A DNA stretch of 64,000 nucleotides, taken from Paralvinella palmiformis. Its lineage: Eukaryota > Annelida > Polychaeta > Terebellida > Alvinellidae. The position numbers and the translations under genes were made by a program. The notes under the pieces are model-generated. The model was not told the origin of the DNA and made no database searches. It was given only the letters and a program-made list of their open reading frames with translations. Below are positions 1 through 13,200 of the stretch, one piece after another. Position 1 is the first letter of the stretch. Every line of letters starts with the position of its first letter. The stretch spans positions 259,001 to 323,000 of the forward strand of contig JAODUP010000422.1 in the NCBI GenBank assembly GCA_025642065.1, written 5' to 3'.

Positions 1-1014
1 ACACATATGGATATTGTTATATAACACAGTTATGTATCAATAGTTTTCTGTATACTCGATCCGAAAAACCGTAAATATATTCTAAGAGAATTTCCATAAT
101 AACAAGTACAAATATGCGTTCAGACAGTATAGATACACAGATATATTTAGTTATTATTTATGGTAGACGTTACAATATTGAAATAGTTGAAAACCGAGAC
201 AAGTAAGGTTATACACACTTTTGTTTGAAAATTAAATATTTTAAAAATTGAACAGAATCAACTACATAACGAAAGTGTTTACGATTACCCTTACAAACAT
301 ATACACACGCATATACGGATATATACATGCACGTACTTACACGTACTCATGCAAACAAATATTCATAATATTCATCTAGACATTTTTCCGTGAACATACA
401 CATATACACGCATTTTTAAACACTTTGTTAGCATTTTTATAATTATAGCAATACACCAAGACATACACATCTGCGCATATCCTATAGTGTCCACGCTTCC
501 GAGTCGTGGTCTTAACGATCTCTTTACAAATATTTTAGCCAGTACTTTTTCTTAAGCACTTTTGAAACATGATATTTATATAACACTCTTTTCATAAACT
601 ATATGGTATATACTAATAATTACCACCACCACCATAAGGGGTGCGTCTACACCAGTACTTTTAGTAATAATATGTAACTCTCAATATTTAAGTATGGTCG
701 TTCTGAGCTTAATTATAGTGTGGTCTTAACTATATCATTGGAGTATAGTTTATAGTTATAATTTACCGCTAAGCCACCGGAGCTCACTGGAAGAAGAAGC
801 CAAGACAACGGAGTTTGGCCACGTCACATACTTCAGTAATGGGGTGCGTCATTACCGTGATCATGATGCCGGGTATATGCGGAATATAGAGATAATGTTG
901 GTTTAACGTACTTAATTGTTCTAGCTGAACTTAATAAGAACTATGAAATATTTAATATGTCTATATGCAAGAACTTGGTCATTTTTGTTCTATTTTGAAA
1001 AATCTAAGAATTAA

Positions 1015-1180
1015 GACATTCAATGATCTAAATCGCCAATGTACGCTGTTGCGCCGCCTGGCGATTGTGAACTTGCAAGAACCGGAAGTTGGACAAAAAT
1101 GGTTACTCGGGCTAGTTCTAAGTGATTCTTGGAAATCATTTGCATGTATTCGGTTCTTTTAATTCACAACACTTATCAGC
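1015..1180 (+). promoter_or_regulatory. Candidate TATA-less promoter / 5' UTR of the phosphatase gene
   Basis: This patch is richer in G and C than the AT-rich sequence before it. It contains ACCGGAAGT at 1081-1089, an exact ETS-factor consensus often found in housekeeping promoters without a TATA box. It ends at the chosen ATG (1181), which has A at -3. An in-frame TAA at 1160-1162 closes the upstream frame. The transcription start itself cannot be seen. Positions 1-1014 are AT-rich with nothing else I recognise. Confidence 0.35.
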
Positions 1181-1246
1181 ATGAACCAACTTGAAGAAGA
1201 ATTTAATTATTATGACGAAACAGCGGCGTGGAATCAGGTGTATCAG
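1181..1246 (+). CDS. Phosphatase exon 1 (start codon, N-terminal helix)
   Basis: Encodes 22 residues beginning MNQLEEEF and ending WNQVYQ, matching the N-terminal helical lobe of PTP1B (acidic start, then W..IYQ). It ends in phase 0 at CAG|GTAATA. The next exon continues with K-I-R, restoring the conserved YQ.IR. The ATG has A at -3, with an in-frame stop six codons upstream, so this start is well supported. A longer read-through into the intron would run to 1366 but loses similarity after the donor. Confidence 0.85.
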
Positions 1247-4200
1247 GTAATAAGGAAATATACTGGCTGGTTGAGTTGGTTATGGCGTCCGCTAGGTCTA
1301 GTTCTAGTACCAGACTCAACCAGACACCAGCGCGTGTGTTTGCCTGTTTACGTCTTCTGGCTCTGATATTCTAGAGTTAAATCAGATTAGAATAAAGAGT
1401 AGTCCTACACTGAGTATAACAACCTTAATCTATCAAGTACACTTTTATTATAACTTGCGTCTGGTATATTATATATCGGGTAATTTTTGCGGTGTCTTAA
1501 AACCTGGTTTTGTTGAAACAAAAAGGCGAATATTTCAGCTCATAATCTCGTGATGAATTAGCTCTATAACTAGTCTAATGCTGGTAATCTTTGTAAATCT
1601 GTTCAGTTCATGCAAACAAAATTTTTGAACTATTCATTGTTTGGTAAACACGAGACATCAAAGTATTTCATTAATGATTTATAATTATCATGAAATAATT
1701 ATTTAGCTTCAACTAAGAACTTAAAGAAGTACACTGGTAAAGAGGGTCTCTGGTGTAGTATCGTAATGCCGGGGTAAATCTGTTGTTTAAAAAGAAAGTG
1801 ATAAGGAATATAGAGGCATTGCCTGATTGTTTATTCCGGTCTTGACTGGTACATATACAATTTGTTTACATAGTGCTCATGGCAAATTATATTGCTCTGG
1901 ATGCCAAAATTTGTCCAGTCTGGACTGGACTTAAAGCTGTTTATTGACTGGCTATCAATAACTTCAGCTGGGAGCGAGTTTCAATCGTTCACAACTATCT
2001 GGCTGAAAACTGACTGTCAACTTCCCAATCTGGCGTGTTTTTTTCACAATCTTCTGGCTGTGACCACAAGTGACAGCACTTAGTTCGAAAAATATAGTAC
2101 TATCTATTTTATCAATTTCATTTAATATTTTGTAAGTATGAATCATATCAACTCTTCTCCTATGGTATTGTAATGATGGCAATTTTAGGATTCTTAGTTG
2201 CTTATCATATGGTAGATGCCTTATCTCTGGAATGAGTTTGGTCTCTGAACTTTTTCTATTTCAACACTATCTCGTCATATAGAAAACATTATTGTGGAAA
2301 ATACCACTTGCTAATTGGCATAAGCATCATAATTATCCATTGTTTAGTTTCTGTAGATATGTATCTACTTGTGGAGAAGATGGTTCAGCAAGTAGAAAAT
2401 TGTCTCATTTTCTGTGTGGTTCAGCTGTAGTGCTATAGTTGTGAATCATTATTATATTTTCCAATGAAATTAACTTTCTTGTGATTCATGTTAATCCATT
2501 GAGAAAATCAAAATTGTGTAAGGGACAAAGAGTGCTGCACCCCTTTAACCCTCCCCAATCACTTCTCAATTATCTTCAAGGTGTTTTTGCATTTGCAACA
2601 GTGGTGTGTGTGTTAACAGTGACATGTATCTACAACTAGATAACTACTAGTTCTTTAAGCGTTTATTTATAAAATGGAAAGTGAAACTCTTTCAATATAG
2701 GCTCCTGTATAATAATAATAAATATAGGATTTAAAATAATTATCACAGATATGTATTGAATTAAAGATAAACAAATATACAGATGCTGCGTAGTTCTAGA
2801 CTAGTTATTAATTATTCAGAGTCATAACAAATATAATGAAACAGCATTATTACTAATGAGATTAAATAAGTTATTCATAGAGATAACTCCTAATCATTTG
2901 AACTAAGCAGTGACAAAGCAAAGAACAACATGGGATGCGACTGTAACCAAAATATAAATATTGTTCAGTGGATATAAAAATATACGTGAACATAGTAGCC
3001 CCCAAATAGTATCCTTATTATTACTAAGAAAACATGGAGATAGCCACAAAGGATTGTGTCCACACAATACCACAGACAATTATAATGTAACAATGAGCCA
3101 ACGAATTTGACCAAAAATAATATAAACTTAATTGAACAAATTACACACTTGAGTAATTCCTTGATAGACTTCTATATTATGGTAATTTACTTAAATCAAT
3201 CAACATATTCAGAAGTCCAAGTATTAAAATATGAATCTACAAATGTATTAAATCAGGCCAGTTCTTACTCTAATGGAGTCTTGGCTAAAACTGATTTAAA
3301 GTTCCCTCTCTAACATAGCGTTATCAAGTGGCGTTTCCTCATCGCACAACAACTGTTTGTTTATGCTGTTGCTAACAACAATAATGTCGTGTACAAAATA
3401 CACAAGTAAATGTTGAGCAAATTTACAACATAGATGTACTACGATTATAAATCATAATGTAACTATATAGGGTTGACTTTGACTAAAATAAGACATTAAA
3501 TAATTGAATGCATTCTATTATAAATCAAACTAAATAAAGGCTAAATGTGTACATCCACTGTCCTGTTACACATTCCCAGGCCTGATATTATTCTAGTTTC
3601 CACACTACAACAGTAGTGTCACCAAGTGCTGGAAATAAGGTTCCCACATGTCCTGGAAAATAACAAATTCATTTTCCAGATCCTGGAAATATCTTTTATT
3701 TACAAAATCAGGAAATGTCCTGCAAAACGTATTGACTGAAAAAAATCCACTTAGAACAAAAGAGTCTACGAATAAATATTATTTCAATTATAGAAGAAAA
3801 AGAGTACTGGTACACTTTCTTGATATCCTATGTTAGTTAAAGTTTAAGTAAAAGTGGGTGAATCAGACAGCCAGAAGGGGTGAGAAGGAGGCTGTACCAT
3901 AAAAATGTCAATAATTAATCATACATTGAATAATATGATATCCATTTTCCTAACAAATCTTGATTTATTACCTTGTATACTTTGTCGTGGAAAATAATAT
4001 TTCCTTGACTGTGGGGACTATGAAGAAACTGACAGTTAATTTACACTAATCAGATTAGCTGTTTTGATTGGTTTAAAAGATAAATTGAAGCAATTCAAAC
4101 AGATATTACCCTGATCTGACTATTAGCAATTAGACTTCCAACTGGTAAACATATATCACAGTATGATCATGTATTTGAACACATAATATTCAATGGTTCT

Positions 4201-7200
4201 TTTCTGTTGGTAATTATTGAATGCCATATCTAAAATAATATTATGGTTGTTTGAATCATTATACTCTTAAAATTTGTAACCTGTCATGGAGATTACCCAC
4301 ACACTTATACACAAACTACAGTCATTGTCTGGTTACCTTAATGATTCATCCACAATTATAATTCCCCCAGTTATACATGTTAATTAATCAATATGGAGGT
4401 TGCTAAAGTCAAGACCAGGGTTGGCAGGTTTCTCCCCAGCACAGTAAAAACCATGGTAATTACTCAGTTTCTGAAGCAGAAAACAACTGGGGCCCTGACG
4501 TCCAGTGAGCGGTCGGATTGGTGACTCAAACAATACAATTATGTGCACATTTTCCCTGACGTTGTCTGCAAGTCAACCTCTTGATACAACTACATATATT
4601 GCTTTTGTTGGACAGCTGTGAGAACAATTCAAAACTGGATTTGTAGATCTGCACACCAACAACCAGACTTTTAATTTTTACTGAAGTTTTGATAGTTTTA
4701 CCAACACTATGTTGCATCAGACCAGTTCCCCGGACTAATGTGTTATGCTTGAATGATAATTGCACTATTCAGAAATATGTATCTATGTGACCAACTATTC
4801 AGCAAAGATTTTTGTAGATTTATTTTGAAAAAGTGTTTTAACAAAAACTTATGCCAGTAGGAGGGGGGGGGGAAACAGTTTCTATATTATATATTATGCA
4901 TTATTATATAACACAATAATTTTCTAATTGATTAGTGACTGTTGCTAATCTTTTTTACAAACAAAATATTCCCAGATATGTATATACACATAACATTAGA
5001 CATTCAGTACACTCAAACTGACTGAGCTACATTGTTCATCACAGTTTATACACTGATTTCATTCTATACAGTTGAGTGAACGATTGTCAAACATTATCAC
5101 ACAGTCTATCACTATCAGCCATGAAGGTAACCATCACAATAATGTAAAATTTGCTTTACTGAGTTTCCTGAACTGCTGTCAGACTTTTATACAAATATTC
5201 ATTGATTATAAATTTTGAGAGACATTGTTGGTTTGTTATAAATATCAATTTTCACAGCCTATTTAATAATATAATATATTCAACAGAAGCCACACAAAAA
5301 CAAGAGTGTGAACTTGATGTTAACAAAAGATCAGTTAAAGTTGGTGCTAGCAAAATGTAAATTATGTTTAACCTGTGTTTAGCCCTCCACCACGCTCAGT
5401 TTAACCTGTGTTTAGCCATCCACCAGGCTCGGTTTAGCCTTTCACCAGGCTCGGTTTAGCCCTCCACCAGGCTCAGTTTAACCTGGGTTTAGCCCTCCAC
5501 CAGGCTCAGTTTAACCTGGATTTAGCCCTCCACCAGGCTCAGTTTAACCTGGATTTAGCCCTCCACCAGGCTCAGTTTAACCTGGATTTAGCCCTCCACC
5601 AGGCTCAGTTTAACCTGGATTTAGCCCTCCACCAGGCTTAGTTTAATCTGGGTTAAACTCCAACCCTGGTATATATCAGTTGACACCTGCTAGTAACCAA
5701 ATAAAACAACACCACATTATAAAATTCTCTCCATCAAATCAATGATACCAAATATTCTTGTGAATTTTTATTTTATTATATCTTAATTCTTATTCATTAA
5801 TTTCTTACAATGGTGATGTCATGCTATTTATTTATTTCTCTTTACAGAAAATTCGACAAGACAGTCTGCTTAAACACGATTTCAGTGTCAAGGATGCCAA
5901 GCGACCTGAATACAAAGAGCGAAATCGTTACCGCGATGTTAGCCCATGTGAGTGTATTGATATGAACTGAATCTTTGGGCATTTGTATATATATGCTCAC
6001 ACAGCACTGTGGTTAGAACAGTGTCAGGGCCAGAAACAGGTTTTTTTCAATTCAGCTGTCCCCGGGCAAGTAGATTAGAATTGCACTTGCCCAGCAGATA
6101 TTTTCACCTGATCCAAAATTACCATATATGTTTAAATCTGTTATATTTCACCTGCCTACGTATAAACTTGTATTTGCCATAAAAATCTTAAGCTGAGATT
6201 CCATGTGTGCAAATGTGACAAAATGGAAAACATGTAAATGTATGAGCATGATTCCATATGTGCAACTCCGAATGCGACAAAACTGATCGCTTCATGTAGC
6301 GGTTGGTATGAATGCGAATTGGATGGTTGAATCCTAATTTTATGACCCAGGTCATAAAATTATAGATTCATCTGTCTGATTCTAGTGTCCAGACAGGCTC
6401 TGTAGGTGAGAGGGGTGTCTAAAATGTATGGATGTCGGATTTGCATGCCGCATATATGGAATCTCCACTTTAGGCATAGCATGGCACTTACAGCCAGCTT
6501 TGCATCAGGGATTATAAGTAGGTCCCTATAGGTAGGCAGCTGGAAAAAACTATTTTTTTAATTGACTTGCCCGGGAACCATGCACACACACATATTTGAC
6601 CAATTTTCGTCTCAAAATTTCACTTACCTGAACAGCACAAATGATCAGCACTAGCTCAGCCCAAATGAAAATATACTTGCTCCCGGCGTCCTGGGAACCT
6701 ATTTTTCAGGTCCTGAGAGTGTACTGGAAATATCCAGATTGTGAGTTTTAATCCAACTCACTTGTGGGTGTATTCTTATGGAGTCACCTCTCGGCTATAT
6801 AACCAAGTTATGACCTGTTTTATGGCTAAACAAACCACTTACTCACTTATAGATTGCTTCTTGAAGCCTAAAACAAATGTGTTTTTTCATAGTCACAAAG
6901 ATGTCATCTGGACTGTATAGATAAAATGTAAATAGAGAAATTGAATCATTTAAGTATATTATCATTGTTTTAACAGAGCTTCCATTTTTCCAATTCATGT
7001 TATCAATGTCAGGATCATGCAACTTGTCATAAATTACATTATTTATGGTGTGGGTTGTGCCTTTTTCTCTGTAGCATTCATCTATCATCATGTAGCGTAG
7101 GTTTTCATTCAAAGCATAGTTGCAAGTACTTTGGTATAAATTACCATTTTCACATTCATGTTAGAGTATGCACGAAGGTGCAAAGTACTTTCATAAAGCA

Positions 7201-10200
7201 CATTATTTTGTTTTTGCCGGAGTTTCTGTTTCCAGCTGAATTATTCAAAAATATAAATCAAATGTTTAAAGTTCTACTAATGTCATCAAGATTCAAATAC
7301 TGATCCAAGTGGGTAGTTGGGTCAAGCACGGATCCACATAACCATCATGACATTAACTGCAATACGTTTCCTTGCCTGTATTCAAGTTGTATATCATGTG
7401 ATGTCATCGTTGTTGGCTTCATCTCTCGGTCTGCTTCCTTCACAGATGACCACAGCCGTGTGAGATTAGAACGTAATCACCTGGATTACATAAATGCTAG
7501 CTTAGTGGAATATCCAGAAGCCAATCGCTCCTATATTCTGACACAGGTATGCATTATTCAGTGTTTGTAAAGGTCACCCCTTTAGTTGGTATAAATTAAA
7601 GATATGTATTTTGTAATTCTAACCTATTAAGTGAGTAGTTTTGTAAAGCTAAAATATTTAAAGTCATTACTTTTTGTTGTTTTTATAACAAACATAACTT
7701 AAAATATGGATGTTCTAACTTTAAATGTCCTGTTTGTTATTAATGACATCGCATGGTATTATTTTCTCTCTAGAAAGTGATGTTTTATGTAAGCCGTTGT
7801 TGTGTCAGCAGTGTTGTTGGTCGTCCATGTTTTAGTATCCCTGTTTTGTCATCATCTAGAGCAGCTAACTGCCTCCTACGAACAGTAGACTGAACTACGT
7901 GTTTTTTATGATGCCGAAGTCTATTTTGATTGCAGTTTTAAAGAATCTCCTTTACGACATTATTGTTGCTTAAACCACCTACCTAGGTGTTTCACTTTGA
8001 TTCCGAAGCAGGTGTAATCATGTTTAAAAGACTGGTGTTAGGATGACATTGAGGGGTGGAGATCACATTTATTGAGATACGTTAAACCAAAATACAGATA
8101 ACTCTGCGATCATCAAATACCAATTATAATATTATATTGTAAGCCAACAAATGCAAATCCAGAATGTCATCTTTTCAAAATATATCAACTATCACATTTT
8201 ATTTTGTGGAAGCATTTAGATGTGAGTGCATTGTCTTTCGATTTTTGAATTACAGATACTAATGTAGATATAACAAAATTGTATTTAATTTAACTGAAGT
8301 ATTAAAAACAGTCCTCGTTTGGAAGTAACACACTTGATTTGTGAGCTTTTCTCAATTGTAATTTTGGTACACCTAAAAACGCATGGTCATATTCACTCAA
8401 AGACTAGATAGTATAGTTATTTCATAGTAAAATTACTTTTTTTAAACCCAGTATAATCACTGGCCATATTGTTCTTAGTAGTCACTTTCGAGATGGTGTA
8501 GGTATTATTAGCCGTGTGGGTATCATTATACACTTATATTTTATCTGGGACCTCAGATAAATAGAAAACAGGCTATTAAAATCTAGCATCACGTCGTTAT
8601 CATCAGTAATCTTATTGAAATAATTGAATACAATATTGTAATTTGATTTCAACTAAACACAACCTTCAATTAATTATTGCTCCCTTGAATGTTATGGTGT
8701 TATTACCTTAGTGAATCAAACCTCAGTCCTTAATGCTGTTACTACAGTTAGGAAATGGTGTTATCTATAATTATGATGGGGTGTTATCTATGATGGGGTG
8801 AGGGCAGATGTCTGTTCTAATGACATCTGTAGTTTGACTTGCTCATCCCATTTGTCACACCAAATGATCATAACGACGTCGTGCTAATTGACTTATTTGT
8901 CCTGACTTGATGTTAAATATTAACTAATGAATAGTTTCTGGTGATCCAACAACTTGCTGTTTATGGCTTGACTTTGTTCACATCATTTCTGTATAATAAC
9001 TTATTATGTAGTACAAAAAGGAACATGTTTGTACTGTGACTTATAGCAGTTAGCCATCTCAACCATTATCTGGTACACATATTCTCTGATTTTCAGTGAT
9101 GGCGAGATATTTTTGTAGTCAGTTTTGATAGCCACCATTACCTGTGATATTTAGGTTATGGATTAACATACTAAATGACATGTTGTAGTTTTGGTTTTGT
9201 TTCCAGTTGGAGTATTTTCTTTTCATATTAGTTGGCTGTCTTGAGAGTGTACAGCAGAATGTTCCCGGACAATCATTACTGTATTTTTCTGTTAAAGCCA
9301 TCATGAAACTGTGATGATTTTCCTTTGAATTACATGCGCACTTTTATGTTATGACTTCATATATTTTCTTGCATCCTGTGAATTATTTCCCCTTAAGACA
9401 CCAGTTACCAGGTACATCCATTTCACACTAATGTAAATAGTTCATGTGTATAAACTTTTATATTAATTTGTCACCATAAAGTAAGCAACAGGTATGAAAA
9501 TCCAATATAATTACTTAAGGTTTGAAGACTATTTTAAACAGATAAACTTTATACCAAGAACAATAACGGATGTTTGTTAATATTCTAAAACCACTCATGT
9601 CTAATCAAAATTCAAATACCATTAAAAACATTGTTTCTGTGTAGCTGTATTGACAATGTGCGACATAGCTGCCTTGTCCTAGTTATGTAACTAATCCCAA
9701 TGTTTGCAAATTATGTTAATAGGGGATTTGTCTTAAAGACACTGATTAATTAATCTTATGCCAATGAAGTACTAATCATATATCATTATATATATATATA
9801 TATATATATAGGAAATATATGTTACTTTATTAATCGTTGTTTTTGTGTTATTTAAAAAAGTTTTAAAGTACAAATTTTCAGATAATAGTAGATCCGTTGT
9901 AGTAATTAACACAACAGTGTAACAAAGTTGTGTACCCAACTAAGTATAAAAGGTTTGTGGCACTTTGTTAATAAGGTGATAGTTGATTGTAAAACACATC
10001 ACTATAGTAGTAATATGTAAAAATGTTTTGGCATGTTATTAGTAGTTTTTGTTCAATAGCTTTGATGTTTGACTTAATTTGGTTAAATATGTAAAGATTC
10101 ATAATTAGCTTTCATCTTGTTTTGTTGTTAGATTTAGATTGTGTAGAATATTTATGTTTCTGTGATCACTTACTAATATGTACAAGTCACATTTATTATT

Positions 10201-13200
10201 GTTTCCCATAGGGACCACTGCCTAAAACAAGCAGTCACTTTTGGCTGATGGTTTGGGAACAGAACAGCGCAGCTGTATTGATGCTGAACAGGGTTGTGGA
10301 AATGGGAAGGGTATGCTTCTCGTCTTGATGTCTCTACCACTTTAGACTGATTCCGTTTTGTGTGTGTGTGTGTGCGCATGTACATATCTAATGTTTGTTC
10401 ATTGCTAGCTTATTAAACTGGAACAAAATCCTACCTATCTTCGGTGGCATACATTATATCCCTTTTTGTCATCTGATTCATACAAGTTTAGATGGTGTAC
10501 ATACATTTGATTGTAGCATGTTTCAGTGTCTTTGTCATTAGATTTAAGATGCAGCCCATTACTAATAGACGAGATGTATCATGATTTGGTACAGTTTGCT
10601 CATCAGACGTGCATGTATTTATCCATGTCATATACCTACTGATACAGTAAACTAGTTAGCTATTGTCATATTTTATATTCAGTTATTGCGTTTTGCCAAT
10701 TTTAATATGTGCCCATTAGAGAGTATGTGCTGCATGTTATTTCAAATTTTCTGCATTTATCCTACGCTATTTATTTATTGCTCATAATTGGTTTGTTAGG
10801 ATGAGATATAATTCTGCCAATGTTGACCCCCCCCCCCAATCATGCATTTTGATTTTGTCCATAGCTAGCTTGTTCAATCGTTTGTCTGAATTCCCATGGT
10901 AACCGTTTGATCTGAGCTAATCTCGCATACTAATCATTATTTCAGTTTGATTGCAGTGATGGCATTGTAAATAGCTGGCCCCGTCTCCTAACTGTCGTGT
11001 GTGTAGGTGTTAAGCTCAGTATGTTGAATAACATAATTATAACATATAGCAGTTCCTTGATTGGCTTCAGACAATAAATTATAGTCAGACTCTGGAGACC
11101 ATTGTGAATTACTCGAAACATTATACTCTTTGTTACAGTATCATCATATTGATCTTAACGTTACACACGTGGCTCTATACCAGTCTTCCGCTGTCACTTT
11201 AAGCATGATTTGTCAGTGATGGTGTTCCGACTACAATAACCATCACGTGTTGCACGATGAGTAATGTTTCTGTACTTGCCGATAAAACACTAGCTCTCTC
11301 TTTCTTTGTATATCTACGCCACTTCTAGGGCCCTCTACCAAACACTGCCGGTCATTTTTGGCTATTGATTTGGGAGTCAAACAGTGCTGCAATTCTTATG
11401 CTGAACCGTATCATAGAGAAAGGACAGGTCGGAATTGTGTTACTCCTTTGAAATTTGTTCGGATTATTTGGCCATAGTTAATGCTCAATCAGTTTACATT
11501 CATTATTTATGATATTCCTGTATGTTTTATATTTTGGTGCATGCAGGCTTAATCCATACTAACAAATATATGTAAATATCTGCATTTGTTGGAGCATTTT
11601 GTCTTCTGTAATATAGATGACTATATTTATGGTGGTGATAGTACTGTTCGTGCTGTTTTATGGGTTAGTTGATAAAACTGCTGTAGCATGCAACTTTTTG
11701 TTTCATTAAATCGCAACGTAAATAGTTATTTCACAACGTATATTTCATTTTCTGACTGGTATCACTGTTGGCCTCTCAATTTGTTTTTTGCCTGGAGCTA
11801 ATTACATAGCAGTGACTTGTAATCATAAAAAAATCATTTGTTGGTAATTTCAACAAGATACAACAACCAACATCTGTTTTGTCATATTTAGGTCATTTGT
11901 ACACAGTTATAGATCTAGAATATGCCTTTATCCTTTCCTCATCAAAAAAAATTACAATGGAAAATGTATATTTGTTTATCATTTGGAGAATGTAATACGT
12001 TTTTTTTATACTAGTTGGTTGAACTAAGGAACTTTATTATAATAATAATATTTCAGTCACTGATCCATTTCATGCAGATGTATGTAATATTATTAGAGTT
12101 TTTATCACTTTTAAGTCCATTAGTTTTCAGATAAAAGTAATTTATCTTTTTCATATTTCAATAATTTGTTGTTTCTAAGAAATTCATATTCATTTTTTAT
12201 CAGTTATAATATGGGCGCACATTAAGTAGAAAAAATTTAAAATAAATATCACCTACATAATTCATTCAGCTTGGCTGCTATGTGGCTGATTAATTAGACA
12301 GTAGAATGTGCATACGTATTTAGTGCGGGTACACCGAGATTGATGATGATTTAACTCGCAGCCAAGAAATAGTCAACCTCTTCAGTTCAGATTCCATATG
12401 CATCTTTTATCAATATTGATTTAGCCAATCATAAGCATGGAAAAAGAAAACAGTTCTTAGGATGCCTTTTATTGCTCCAGAAAATACACAGTGGTACACT
12501 TAAATGTCCGTGTATTGTAACAGGGTTCGCACAGGTCCTTGAAAACCTGGAAAGTCCTGGAATTTGAAAATTTGGATTCCAGGCCTGGAAAGTCCTGGAA
12601 TTTTTGTAGAGGTCCTTGAAAGTCATGGAATTTGGACGCATAGATCTATATTTCTAATCATAAGCGTACAGGAATTCAGTCATTACACTTCCGAAATATG
12701 GTTGTATCTTTGTGCATTAAAAGTTCGTTAATTCATTGAAACGGTCCTTGAATTTGACATTGGAAAGTCCTGGAATCTGAGATGTCAAAATGTGTATGAA
12801 CCCTGTATAATGTCATAGTTATTTAAGATTATTAAAGTTTCAATAAATCGAATGTGTCAAATATCTTAAATTAGTCATATCTACTGTTTGAATAAGAAAT
12901 TGTTTGTGTTGATGGAGTATGAAAATATCCAGTGACTTGCTTTAGGATTCTACTTTAGTTGCCCTTTTTTCTGACCAATAATTTAATGACAAATATTTAA
13001 TTATGGTGATCTACTTTACCGTGGCAACTTTCTCAATTTTGTAAATAAATATTATTCGCTGTGGAAAATAGTTATTTTATAGTAAGTGCTTTTTAACAAT
13101 TACGTTTTGTAAGAAAGATGAACTGTTATTTTGTATCAGCTGTTTGACTTGAATCGTGTTTAGAAGGCCATTGGTTTGATTGATATTAGGATATAAAATA

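Noticed and set aside
1181..1366. Unspliced 61-codon protein at the gene start
   Set aside because: Similarity to the phosphatase N-terminus stops exactly at the GTAATA donor, and the next exon restores the family sequence.
10212..11427. Exon 4b as a decayed pseudo-exon
   Set aside because: The frame is intact, both splice dinucleotides are present, key residues remain, and differences are concentrated at synonymous positions.
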